A stretch of DNA of 52,072 nt from positions 1 to 52,072 of the forward strand of contig CAZPYT010000002.1 of the NCBI GenBank assembly GCA_964590955.1, in the 5' to 3' direction. Shown one piece after another: positions 22,369 to 30,370 of this stretch (position 1 is the stretch's first letter; each line of letters starts with the position of its first letter). A model generated the notes under the pieces. That model was not told the DNA's origin and made no database searches. It was given only the letters and a program-made list of their open reading frames with translations. Made by a program: the position numbers and the translations under genes. The stretch comes from CAZPYT01 sp964590955 (GTDB lineage: Bacteria > Patescibacteriota > WWE3 > UBA101185 > UBA10185).

Positions 22369-22917
22369 TTAATTTATTGCCGGTTCAAAAGTTGTATCCG
22401 GATGTTCCTTTGTATATCCCAGAAACTTTCTAACTGAATTTAATTCAATAAAGACAACCGCAAAATCATAACTTCTCGTAATGGTAATTGTGTGTTTCAC
22501 AAATTCAAATCCCTTGTCCTTGTACATAATAGTGTTAAGTAAGTCCCCCATGTTAGAAGAAACACGGTCAAATTCTTTGAAACCGGGCATAAAATCTGCA
22601 TAATAGCTGCCAATTATATCTGCATCAAACTTTTCATTTTTGCTTTTTTTTTCAACTTCCCCCAAAAAGCGTGTTTTTATATCTGCTGCAGGTTTGCACA
22701 CAAAAAAAGTGTATAAAATCGGATAATCCTGCAAATTTTTGTTTGGTAAATAAGGCAATACTCTTTTAATAAAGTGTACTTCATATTGTTTTTTATTGAG
22801 CTTTAGAGGAGTTTCCAGCCTTTCAAAAAGCTCGTTATTCTCAGGCTGAATATCTGAATTATTTATCACTCTACCGAGAAATGCCTGTGATTTTTCTGAT
22901 AATTCGGGAATTTCCAT
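22369..22917 (-). CDS. Hypothetical soluble protein
   Basis: 182 residues starting MEIPELSEKSQAFLGRVINN. The body alternates strands and helices (HFIKRVLPYLPNKN, TFFVCKPAADIKT, HTITITRSYDFAVVFIEL) and there is no membrane span. I do not recognise the family. ATG 22917 is preferred to 22932 because TATAAT (minus strand, 22924-22929) is 6 nt before it. It is divergent from dnaG across a 59-bp gap that holds both -10 boxes, and is followed by the TraX-like gene. Confidence 0.7.
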   Translation of the reverse strand: MEIPELSEKSQAFLGRVINNSDIQPENNELFERLETPLKLNKKQYEVHFIKRVLPYLPNKNLQDYPILYTFFVCKPAADIKTRFLGEVEKKSKNEKFDADIIGSYYADFMPGFKEFDRVSSNMGDLLNTIMYKDKGFEFVKHTITITRSYDFAVVFIELNSVRKFLGYTKEHPDTTFEPAIN

Positions 22918-22976
22918 TACAATATTATACACTGCGGTGATTCCTAAAACCTATAAAATGTGATATATAATGCTTA

Positions 22977-24719
22977 ATGGATACAGTTTCCCAAATCAAA
23001 CAAAAGATCGATATTACGGATGTTATTGGTGGCTATGTTGGTCTAAAAAAAGCTGGTAGAAACTACAAAGCGCCATGTCCGTTTCACAATGAAGATACCC
23101 CGTCGTTTATGGTTTCTCCCGAACTGCAGATTTATAAGTGTTTTGGTTGTGGTGAGGGCGGTGATATGTTTAACTTTGTTCAAAAAATAGAAGGGGTAGA
23201 CTTTTCAAAAGCACTTGAAATATTAGCTGAAAAAGCCGGGGTGGAAATTGACCGGAACGCTGTTGATCCGAACTATAAGAAAAAATCAAAGATTTATGAA
23301 ATTAATGAGCTTACATCTACCTTCTATCAGCACCTCTTACTTAAGCATCCTGCGGGTCAAAATGCACTCGAATATCTGACAAAAAAAAGAAAATTAACAC
23401 CGGCTACAATTAAAGCTTTTAGAATAGGCTATGCTCCTGAAAAATGGGATTTATTGTACAAATTGCTTTCAAAGAAGGGATTTTCCGAAGAAGATATTTA
23501 TTTGTCCGGGTCTATAATATCCCAGAAAAAAATTGACAAGTTTAGAGGAAGAATTATGTTTCCGCTTGTGGATATCAGCGGAAAGATTGTTGGGTTTACA
23601 GGCAGAGATATTATTGGGCGTGATCCGAAGTACTTAAATTCACCTGAAACATTGGTTTATAACAAGAGCTCTTATTTATATGGTCTTGACAAGGCTAAAG
23701 TGGAAATTAAAAAGAAGGGGGTTGTCTTAGTAGAAGGACAAGTTGATGTTATAAAAGCTTATCAAAACGGTATAAAAAACGTTATTGCATCATCCGGTAC
23801 AGCCTTTACTATGGCTCAATTAAAAATATTATCAAGGTATACTCACAGTCTGACTTTTTGTTTTGACCCCGATACTGCCGGTATGGCGGCAACGGCTCGT
23901 GCACTTGAGATTACAAATCAGCTGGACTTTGAAGTGACTGTAGCTCTTATTCCCAAGGAATATGCGGATTTGGATGAATATATTACTGCTTCCCCTTCTG
24001 ATGCAAAGCTGGCTCTTAAGGATGCGGTTGGCATATATGACTTTTATCTTGTACATGCACTTAAAGAATTTAACAAAGATGACCCGTATGGAAAGAAAAA
24101 AATTGTTGAGTATTTAGCGCCGATTTACTCAAGAATCAGTAATAAAGTAGTACAGGATCACTATACGAAAAAAGTAGCTGAAACGCTCAAAATTGCAGAA
24201 GATGCTGTCAGATCAGGCTTAAAATCAGCTCCGATAGAAAAAAAAGCCGATAAAGATGTCCAACAAGACATTCTGACTAAAGCAAAAAGATCGCCCTCAG
24301 ACTATTTGTTATCTCTTTTTTTGAAATCAGATCTTGACACTATAGGGCTGTACGTGTATAAATTGGACGCACAGTATTTTGTTTCAGACAGAAATAAAAG
24401 CATTTTCACCGAATTAAAGAAATATATTGATAGTAAGCCCGATAAATTTGATATAGAATATTTTACAGGCGGTTTAGAGAGTGAACTCAGAGAGGATGCC
24501 AGAGAAATGTATCTCTGGGACTTTGGAGATTTGCCCTCACGCCAGGATTTATTTGTCAAAGAAATAGATGCAACCATTGACCGCCTTCATAAAGAGGCGA
24601 CAAAAAATGAGTTGAAAAACCTTACAGAACAAATAAAGCTGGCTGAGATGGAAAAGAATTCTAAAAAAGTCAAGGAATTATCGGAGAAATTCAAAAAGCT
24701 GTCGGAAACATTATTGTAA
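22977..24719 (+). CDS. dnaG: DNA primase
   Basis: The 580-residue DnaG makes RNA primers for replication. The CHC2 zinc ribbon is complete (CPFH at 34-37, CFGC at 55-58). The RNA-polymerase domain follows (KFRGRIMFPLVDISGKIVGF), with TOPRIM motifs VLVEGQVDVI near residue 250 and FCFDPDTAG near 295, the DxD metal site. The C-terminal ~150 residues, including a lysine/glutamate coiled tail, form the helicase-interaction region. TATAAT at 22966-22971 is 5 nt before the ATG. rpoD follows 9 nt after the stop, the classical dnaG-rpoD pair without rpsU. Confidence 0.95.
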   Translation: MDTVSQIKQKIDITDVIGGYVGLKKAGRNYKAPCPFHNEDTPSFMVSPELQIYKCFGCGEGGDMFNFVQKIEGVDFSKALEILAEKAGVEIDRNAVDPNYKKKSKIYEINELTSTFYQHLLLKHPAGQNALEYLTKKRKLTPATIKAFRIGYAPEKWDLLYKLLSKKGFSEEDIYLSGSIISQKKIDKFRGRIMFPLVDISGKIVGFTGRDIIGRDPKYLNSPETLVYNKSSYLYGLDKAKVEIKKKGVVLVEGQVDVIKAYQNGIKNVIASSGTAFTMAQLKILSRYTHSLTFCFDPDTAGMAATARALEITNQLDFEVTVALIPKEYADLDEYITASPSDAKLALKDAVGIYDFYLVHALKEFNKDDPYGKKKIVEYLAPIYSRISNKVVQDHYTKKVAETLKIAEDAVRSGLKSAPIEKKADKDVQQDILTKAKRSPSDYLLSLFLKSDLDTIGLYVYKLDAQYFVSDRNKSIFTELKKYIDSKPDKFDIEYFTGGLESELREDAREMYLWDFGDLPSRQDLFVKEIDATIDRLHKEATKNELKNLTEQIKLAEMEKNSKKVKELSEKFKKLSETLL

Positions 24720-24728
24720 TTATTTAAT

Positions 24729-26087
24729 ATGCCAAAAACTATAAAAAAAGCAAAAAAAACTAAAGAAGCCAAAAAGTCAAAGAGAAAAGTAGAAGAAGAG
24801 TTGGACACTACGGAAGATTTTGAGAGTGTTGAAGATACAGAGGAATTGGATGAACCTGAAAAAAGATCCCCAAAGCTGGATCTGAAAGAAAAAAATATTA
24901 AAAAATTAATAACTTTGGGTAAAAAGCAAGGCTATATAACTTTAAATCAGATTTCTGACCTGTTTCCAAACGCAGAAGACGACATTGAAACTTTGGATTT
25001 CCTTTACGAGAAATTGCTCGATGCCAAAGTAGATGTGTTTGATGTTGAGTCAGAAAAAGAAGCTGAAAAACTTTCAGAAATTGAAGAGCTGGATTTAACC
25101 AAGACAAAACTTGATCGAAGCGTTTCATCAGACCCCGTAAGAATGTATCTGAGGGAAATAGGCAAAGTTGATTTATTGAAAGCGTCAGAAGAGGTTAGCC
25201 TTGCAAAAAAAGCTGAAATTATCAGATATAGAGAAATTGTAAAAGAAATCCAAAAAAGATTAGGTCGAAAACCAAGTTCAGAGACAGTCGCAAAAGAGTT
25301 TGGAGTGACAAATAAAGAGATTTCTGAAGTTGAAAAGACCGCCTCAAAGACATCAGACTACGAATCACAAATGGCAGCTGAAATGCTGGCAAAAGCTAAT
25401 TTGAGATTAGTTGTTTCTATCGCTAAAAAATATATGGGTCGCGGATTGCATTTTTTGGACCTTATTCAAGAGGGAAATATTGGTTTAATGCGTGCTGTAG
25501 AAAAATTTGACTGGCGACGCGGTTTTAAATTTTCCACTTATGCTACATGGTGGATTAGACAGGCTATTACCCGTGCAATTGCCGACCAGGCAAAGACAAT
25601 TAGAATTCCGGTTCATATGGTAGAGACCATAAATAAATATAAAAAAATTGAGCGTGAATTGGAACAGAAATTACAGCGCCCGCCCACTCCTGAAGAAGTC
25701 GCAAAAGTCATGGATATTGATGCAGTAAAAGCCTTTGAAATAGAGAGAATCTCTCAGGATACCACCTCTTTGGAAACACCTGTGGGTAAAGAAGAAGACA
25801 CTCGTTTGAAAGAATTTATTAAAGATGAGGTGACTGTGTCGCCGTTTGATTCTGCCAGTCAAGAGTTATTAAAAGGGCATATTGAAGACGTTTTAGAAAC
25901 TTTAAATCCAAGAGAAAAAAGGGTTTTAGCATTGAGATTTGGGTTGAAAGATGGCAGAACCAGAACTTTAGAAGAAGTTGGGCGCGAATTCGGTGTTACC
26001 CGAGAGCGTATTCGTCAAATTGAAGCTAAAGCTTTGAGAAAACTAAGACATCCTTCTAGAAGTAAGCGGTTAAGAGATTATTTATAG
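24729..26087 (+). CDS. rpoD: Primary RNA polymerase sigma factor
   Basis: The 452 residues begin with a Lys/Glu-rich tail, then a region 1.1-like segment (LITLGKKQGYITLNQISDLF). Region 1.2 follows (DPVRMYLREIGKVDLL), then region 2 (ANLRLVVSIAKKYMGRGLHF, FDWRRGFKFSTYATWWIRQA) for -10 recognition, region 3, and region 4 (EEVGREFGVTRERIRQIEAK) for -35 binding. All hallmarks of the housekeeping sigma-70 are intact. It lies directly behind dnaG. Its region 2 presumably recognises the TATAAT boxes placed 6 nt before many genes here. Confidence 0.97.
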   Translation: MPKTIKKAKKTKEAKKSKRKVEEELDTTEDFESVEDTEELDEPEKRSPKLDLKEKNIKKLITLGKKQGYITLNQISDLFPNAEDDIETLDFLYEKLLDAKVDVFDVESEKEAEKLSEIEELDLTKTKLDRSVSSDPVRMYLREIGKVDLLKASEEVSLAKKAEIIRYREIVKEIQKRLGRKPSSETVAKEFGVTNKEISEVEKTASKTSDYESQMAAEMLAKANLRLVVSIAKKYMGRGLHFLDLIQEGNIGLMRAVEKFDWRRGFKFSTYATWWIRQAITRAIADQAKTIRIPVHMVETINKYKKIERELEQKLQRPPTPEEVAKVMDIDAVKAFEIERISQDTTSLETPVGKEEDTRLKEFIKDEVTVSPFDSASQELLKGHIEDVLETLNPREKRVLALRFGLKDGRTRTLEEVGREFGVTRERIRQIEAKALRKLRHPSRSKRLRDYL

Positions 26088-26152
26088 GAAAAAGCCGACG
26101 TAGTTGAATTCATAGTAAATACAACCTTTGCAGCCCGCCCCAGAGCTATAGG

Positions 26153-26181
26153 TTGACCTGTCACGCATAATGATATATAAT
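26153..26181 (+). promoter_or_regulatory. Consensus-like sigma-70 promoter
   Basis: TTGACC (26153-26158) and TATAAT (26176-26181) are separated by 17 nt. The transcript would start near 26188 and carry a ~27-nt leader with an AGAGGAG ribosome binding site before ATG 26215. Confidence 0.8.
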
Positions 26182-26214
26182 TTATCACAAATCTAATCTA
26201 TAAGAGGAGTGATC

Positions 26215-27213
26215 ATGAAAAAAATCTCGTTAGTTTTGATGTTGTTTCTGTTTTTGTCGAGCACCGCGTGCGCGGGATTTACCCAGCCCGAACCCTATAC
26301 CTGGCCTGAAAACGAATTCGGTCCTTCTGGGGTATCTCAAGATTTGTCACAGAAAGAGCTAGAAGAATTGTTTGAGTCTCTGACAACCGATTGCCCAGAG
26401 TACGATGGCACCTATATGGAAACCTTGTTAGTACTTGCTAACGTTTCGGATTCAGAGCGGGAAGCTGCGGCTGTAAACATTTGCCAAAGCAACAAGCTGA
26501 TTAATGACGGTACCTTAATGGTAGTTGCAGTTGCCACAATCCCTGCTTTCATAGAGCCTACCTTTTTGGGGGAAGCTACTGTGGGTGGGATCTATATTGG
26601 GGGGCGGTTGACGGCAGTTATCTTGGTACATGGAATGCTGGGTATTGCTCTTGCAGGTAGCATCTTCGGAGATGTAATACTTGATGAGCTGTCTGCCCCT
26701 GCACTTCCTCCATCAATGCTATCTTGGGACCCTGAGAATAGTCCGGAAAGTATTCCAGATGAAGTAGTCAATGATATTGCCGGACCGAGGCACCACGCGT
26801 TATTGCGAGAACACGTAACTGCAAAGTGTACTGCATGGCTTGCAGGCAAGGTTACCCCTCACAAAGTGTATTGGTCTGCAAACGCTCTGAACAAAGGTGT
26901 GGATGTTCCTTCCGTACTATTTGCATGGAATGTAGATCGCATGATGAAAGAGATTAGCGATGGCGACTTTGGAAATTGCTCTGATATAGACGAGCTAATT
27001 ACTCAGGAGTATAGTGATGGTAGAAGCAACCCAGGTCGCCAGGTATATCTGATCCTGATAATGCGCCAGAACAAGTTTGGTTTGCGTGAGCTTGTTGCTA
27101 TTACAGCGTACCCTGTGGTAGTGGACCTTTTTCCGGCGCACTTGTGCGAGTGGAATTACACCTTACAACTTTACCCGGTCGTGAAACCCATTTGTGGCGG
27201 TCCGCCCCTGTAA
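26215..27213 (+). CDS. Exported protein of unknown function, GC-rich class
   Basis: The 332 residues begin with a signal peptide (MKKISLVLMLFLFLSSTACAG); the Cys is not in a canonical lipobox, so signal peptidase I cleavage after ACA is as likely as lipidation. The mature part has two hydrophobic stretches around residues 98-160 (LMVVAVATIPAFIEPTFLG and TAVILVHGMLGIALAGSIFG) and scattered cysteines. No family is recognised. ATG 26215 is chosen over GTG 26209 because GGAG at 26206-26209 is 5 nt before it. GC content and codon use differ from dnaG-rpoD just upstream, suggesting recent acquisition. It is followed by a second small gene and a terminator. Confidence 0.7.
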   Translation: MKKISLVLMLFLFLSSTACAGFTQPEPYTWPENEFGPSGVSQDLSQKELEELFESLTTDCPEYDGTYMETLLVLANVSDSEREAAAVNICQSNKLINDGTLMVVAVATIPAFIEPTFLGEATVGGIYIGGRLTAVILVHGMLGIALAGSIFGDVILDELSAPALPPSMLSWDPENSPESIPDEVVNDIAGPRHHALLREHVTAKCTAWLAGKVTPHKVYWSANALNKGVDVPSVLFAWNVDRMMKEISDGDFGNCSDIDELITQEYSDGRSNPGRQVYLILIMRQNKFGLRELVAITAYPVVVDLFPAHLCEWNYTLQLYPVVKPICGGPPL

Positions 27214-27233
27214 AGAGAAGAAAGGAGAGTTCG

Positions 27234-27491
27234 ATGCATTTTCTTGTGCCATTGAAAGGCACTAACCGTTCAGACTACTATCGTGTGGCTGTGAGAAATG
27301 GTGGTTTGCAGGATTTGGTTAGGTGGCTAGTTGCACAACGTAAAAATGCTGGAAGCTTGTTCTATCAAAAGGACTTTTGGGAACCAGTTCCTGCTTCATT
27401 ACCTGCACCGAGCCCTCCAGAGTTTTCCGCTGATGCTGATTTTTTCGTGTATCCTTATTTAGAACACGCAGTCGGTAGCAGCGAGAATTGA
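27234..27491 (+). CDS. Small hypothetical protein
   Basis: The 85-residue product starts MHFLVPLKGTNRSDYYRVAV. The N-terminal half is basic and looks helical (GGLQDLVRWLVAQRKNAG); the C-terminal half is Pro-rich and acidic. No family is recognised. The start is fixed by AGGAGA at 27223-27228; a longer frame upstream would overlap the preceding gene by 70 nt with no ribosome binding site. It is the second gene of the GC-rich pair and ends 9 nt before a strong terminator. Confidence 0.65.
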   Translation: MHFLVPLKGTNRSDYYRVAVRNGGLQDLVRWLVAQRKNAGSLFYQKDFWEPVPASLPAPSPPEFSADADFFVYPYLEHAVGSSEN

Positions 27492-27500
27492 TATATGCCA

Positions 27501-27543
27501 AATGGCACCAGGTTAACTTAATCTTGGTGCCATTTTCTTTTTA
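27501..27543 (+). terminator. Intrinsic terminator of the 26215-27491 operon
   Basis: AATGGCACCA (27501-27510) pairs perfectly with TGGTGCCATT (27525-27534), followed by TTTTCTTTTT. The facing minus-strand gene also stops here, but there is no long T-run on that side. Confidence 0.9.
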
Positions 27544-27556
27544 TTACATAATTCTT

Positions 27557-29047
27557 TTACTCAACTTTATATATTAAAATTTCTTCATTACTTAGAACTT
27601 TCTGATATTTGCTCAAAGAGTTTTCGAACAATCTCCATCTGAGGATGTATAATGGATATTTATCGATGAGGGGCATCTTGTTTTTGTACATTAAAATTTG
27701 CTTTGATACAACCACATACTCATACTTCTCAGGATCCTGAGGGTAAAAAAACTGAGCTCCCTCGTTTTCATAGACTGGTACAAGTTCAACATGCGCGCCC
27801 GGTAGTTTATAAAAAGGGTCCAAACCCTCTTCTGTATATACAAGTTTTCTTGCTTTGGGATCTAAATTTTCAAGAGCCCAATAGTAAGCTGCTGATCTTG
27901 GAGTTTCCCTTTGAAATTCAGTAAGAAGTGCTATCGGGTTTAATAAGTATATCGATAGAACAAGCGCTGTAACTATAATCTTACTTTTTTTTCCGTGCAA
28001 AATTTGGAGCATTATTGTAATCCCATACCCGGCATAAGCAAAAAATATTGGCAGTATTGGCAAGAGCCACCTATCTACTCGTCTGTTTTGTATAGAGAAA
28101 AATAAAATATAGAGAACAGTTGTACCTGCCAAAAAGATATGAAATGCATTTTTATTTCTGAAAGACTTTAATGTCCCGAAGAGTGCGCTCAGCCAAACTA
28201 TCGGTGTTGCCATTTCGTTAAGCGCCAAAAAATATTTGAAAGGAGAAGTGTCCACTGAGTCAAAAACCAGCCCGGCTTCTTTAAAGAACATTTCATAAAT
28301 TCTAAAAAAGAATCTGTCAGAAAAAATTAAAGCAAAAGGGTTGGAAATTATAAATGCACCTAGAATAATCAATAAAAACGCACCGGCGCTTTTCCAATCT
28401 TTTTTTGCCCAAAAGATAAATAAATAGAATGGTAATCCCAGTAACGTTGTAATTTTTGTGCCAATGGCTAAACCAAACAATATTCCCGTTACGAGAACAT
28501 ACTTAGTGTCAGACTCTTTCAAGTAATATTTCAATAGTGCTGCATAAGACAAAGATAGTAATATTGTTTGTGTTAAGTCGGCGTTAATATAATGCGCGTG
28601 AACAATAAATTTCCAATTTAAAGCTGCAAAAAAAACAGCCCAAAAAGTTGCCCATTTGTTTTTGAAAAGCCCCTGAGTGATTATTCCTACAGCTAATACG
28701 ATAAACATCGAAAAAAAAGCGTTTATTACTCTCAAAAACACATAAATGTGCATTTTTTCAAATCCTATAGCTAATAGCCCAAGAATCTTACTAAAACCCA
28801 TTGTTGCAAAAGTATTAAGATATGTCGGAAAAGTGCCATAAATAAAAGAAATTGGGACAAGCTTGTAATAATCGCGTTCCCGTAAGATATTACGAATTTC
28901 GTAGGTATATTTAATTGCCGGTTCAACAATTTCAGGCTCGTCTGCCGGAAAAGTCTGCGGGAGTCCAAATTCTATGTGCCAAAGTCTAAAAAACAAACCT
29001 ACGGTACATACGAGTAGAAACAGTGAAATATATTTGCGAGTGGTCAT
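27557..29047 (-). CDS. GT39/PMT-like membrane glycosyltransferase
   Basis: The 496 residues have about 11 spans. The first periplasmic loop has FPADEPEIVE, the acidic pair typical of the catalytic loop in GT-C PMT/ArnT enzymes, and a later segment NRRVDRWLLPILPIFFAY matches the conserved R-LLP motif. The C-terminal ~120 residues are an extracytoplasmic soluble domain. The substrate is a polyprenyl-phosphate sugar and the acceptor is unknown. ATG 29047 lies two bases after the pgi stop, so it is co-transcribed with and translationally coupled to pgi, which may link sugar-phosphate supply to glycan assembly. Confidence 0.8.
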   Translation of the reverse strand: MTTRKYISLFLLVCTVGLFFRLWHIEFGLPQTFPADEPEIVEPAIKYTYEIRNILRERDYYKLVPISFIYGTFPTYLNTFATMGFSKILGLLAIGFEKMHIYVFLRVINAFFSMFIVLAVGIITQGLFKNKWATFWAVFFAALNWKFIVHAHYINADLTQTILLSLSYAALLKYYLKESDTKYVLVTGILFGLAIGTKITTLLGLPFYLFIFWAKKDWKSAGAFLLIILGAFIISNPFALIFSDRFFFRIYEMFFKEAGLVFDSVDTSPFKYFLALNEMATPIVWLSALFGTLKSFRNKNAFHIFLAGTTVLYILFFSIQNRRVDRWLLPILPIFFAYAGYGITIMLQILHGKKSKIIVTALVLSIYLLNPIALLTEFQRETPRSAAYYWALENLDPKARKLVYTEEGLDPFYKLPGAHVELVPVYENEGAQFFYPQDPEKYEYVVVSKQILMYKNKMPLIDKYPLYILRWRLFENSLSKYQKVLSNEEILIYKVE

Positions 29048-29049
29048 AC

Positions 29050-30327
29050 TCAAATCTTTTTAAGAATTTTTCTGGTTTCGATTTTGTAGCTTTCAACATT
29101 TGGTTGATCGAATGCATTAACGCCCAAAAGTTTTGCTAGAATCATAATCTCGATCATTTTTAATTGCATGTACTGCCCAAGAGAATTAAGAGATATATCA
29201 TCCAGCACAACCTCCATAAATGGCAAATCGTTCTTTTTGTAAGCTTCTTTAACACCTTGTAGTATAGCCCCCATAATTTCTGCACTTGAATTATCTTCGA
29301 CATCTTTCAAAATATCTAACACCGCTTCTTTCGGAATGCTGATATCGTTCTTTGTATGGTCACTTGAAATAAATGTAAATAGCTTATTTTTTATTCCGCC
29401 AAGATATAATTGCCCCATAGAGTGCAGATCCGTTGAGCCAATGGATACTGTAGGAGTTATGCCCTTTCCGTCTTTACCTATGCTTTCACCCATAAGCTGT
29501 CTATACCACTTGCCTAAAGATTCCAATTCAGGGTTAAAGAAGAAATTATCGTTTATGTGTTTTCCTTTTGTATAGTTGGAAAAAAGAATTATTGCCGATA
29601 AAGCAGCGGGGTTTTTATAAATATTTTTGTTAAGGCACACCTTCCTTGCTTCCATCGCGCCTTTTAAAAGCTGTGGGATTTCCAAGCCAACACATGCTAA
29701 TGGAAATAAGCCTACACTTGAAAATACAGAAAATCTTCCTCCGACCTTGTTTGGTATAGGTAATAAGTCTATGTTCATGTTTCTTGCAGCTTTCCATAAA
29801 TCAGAACCGTACAGGGTAGTTATTACCGTTCGTTTTTTTGTATAGGGAACTTTTCCCATTATAATTTCAAGATTTTCGATGGTTTCAGTGGTTGTACCAG
29901 ATTTACTGATAGCGTTTAATACTACTTCTTCATGATCATTAATATTATTTTTTAAAAATTTAGACAATTTAGTGAGATAAGTAGGATCGTTAGTGTCTAC
30001 AAATATCATCTTTGGGAATCTGCTCGGTTCTATAGTGTCGTAGTGTCCAAACATGGCGTCATATACGGTCTTTGTACCCAGATTAGAGCCGCCTATTCCA
30101 ATATCTATTACATATTTTAGCTTGGATGTTACATATTTCTTTTTAAGTTTATATATTTGATCAATTACCTTTTCATCAAAAGGAAGATTTATAGAACTTT
30201 CTTCATATGAGTAATTATCTGCTTTAGCAACTTTTTGCAATCGTTCTATGTAATTTTCAACCAAATCTGCTTCATTTTGAATTTCTTCTTTTGATACGTG
30301 AGCAGTGTGTTCGTATTTAAAGAGCAT
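29050..30327 (-). CDS. pgi: Glucose-6-phosphate isomerase
   Basis: The 425-residue enzyme interconverts glucose-6-phosphate and fructose-6-phosphate. IDIGIGGSNLG (73-83) and AISKSGTTTETIE bind the sugar phosphate. GGRFSVFSSVGLFPLA matches the PGI signature 1, and the catalytic-region QLMGESIGKDGKG carries the conserved glutamate. At 425 residues it belongs to the short bacterial subgroup. TAGAAT (minus strand, 30333-30338) is 5 nt before the ATG. It is divergent from mutS with 43 bp between, and heads an operon with the GT39-like gene. Confidence 0.93.
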   Translation of the reverse strand: MLFKYEHTAHVSKEEIQNEADLVENYIERLQKVAKADNYSYEESSINLPFDEKVIDQIYKLKKKYVTSKLKYVIDIGIGGSNLGTKTVYDAMFGHYDTIEPSRFPKMIFVDTNDPTYLTKLSKFLKNNINDHEEVVLNAISKSGTTTETIENLEIIMGKVPYTKKRTVITTLYGSDLWKAARNMNIDLLPIPNKVGGRFSVFSSVGLFPLACVGLEIPQLLKGAMEARKVCLNKNIYKNPAALSAIILFSNYTKGKHINDNFFFNPELESLGKWYRQLMGESIGKDGKGITPTVSIGSTDLHSMGQLYLGGIKNKLFTFISSDHTKNDISIPKEAVLDILKDVEDNSSAEIMGAILQGVKEAYKKNDLPFMEVVLDDISLNSLGQYMQLKMIEIMILAKLLGVNAFDQPNVESYKIETRKILKKI

Positions 30328-30370
30328 GCTTTATTCTATCATCAAAAATGTTTGTTAGAATAGATATGCC

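Noticed and set aside
26592..26849. Minus-strand frame inside 26215-27213
   Set aside because: Shadow of a GC-rich gene; no start signal and the plus-strand gene has promoter, signal peptide and terminator.
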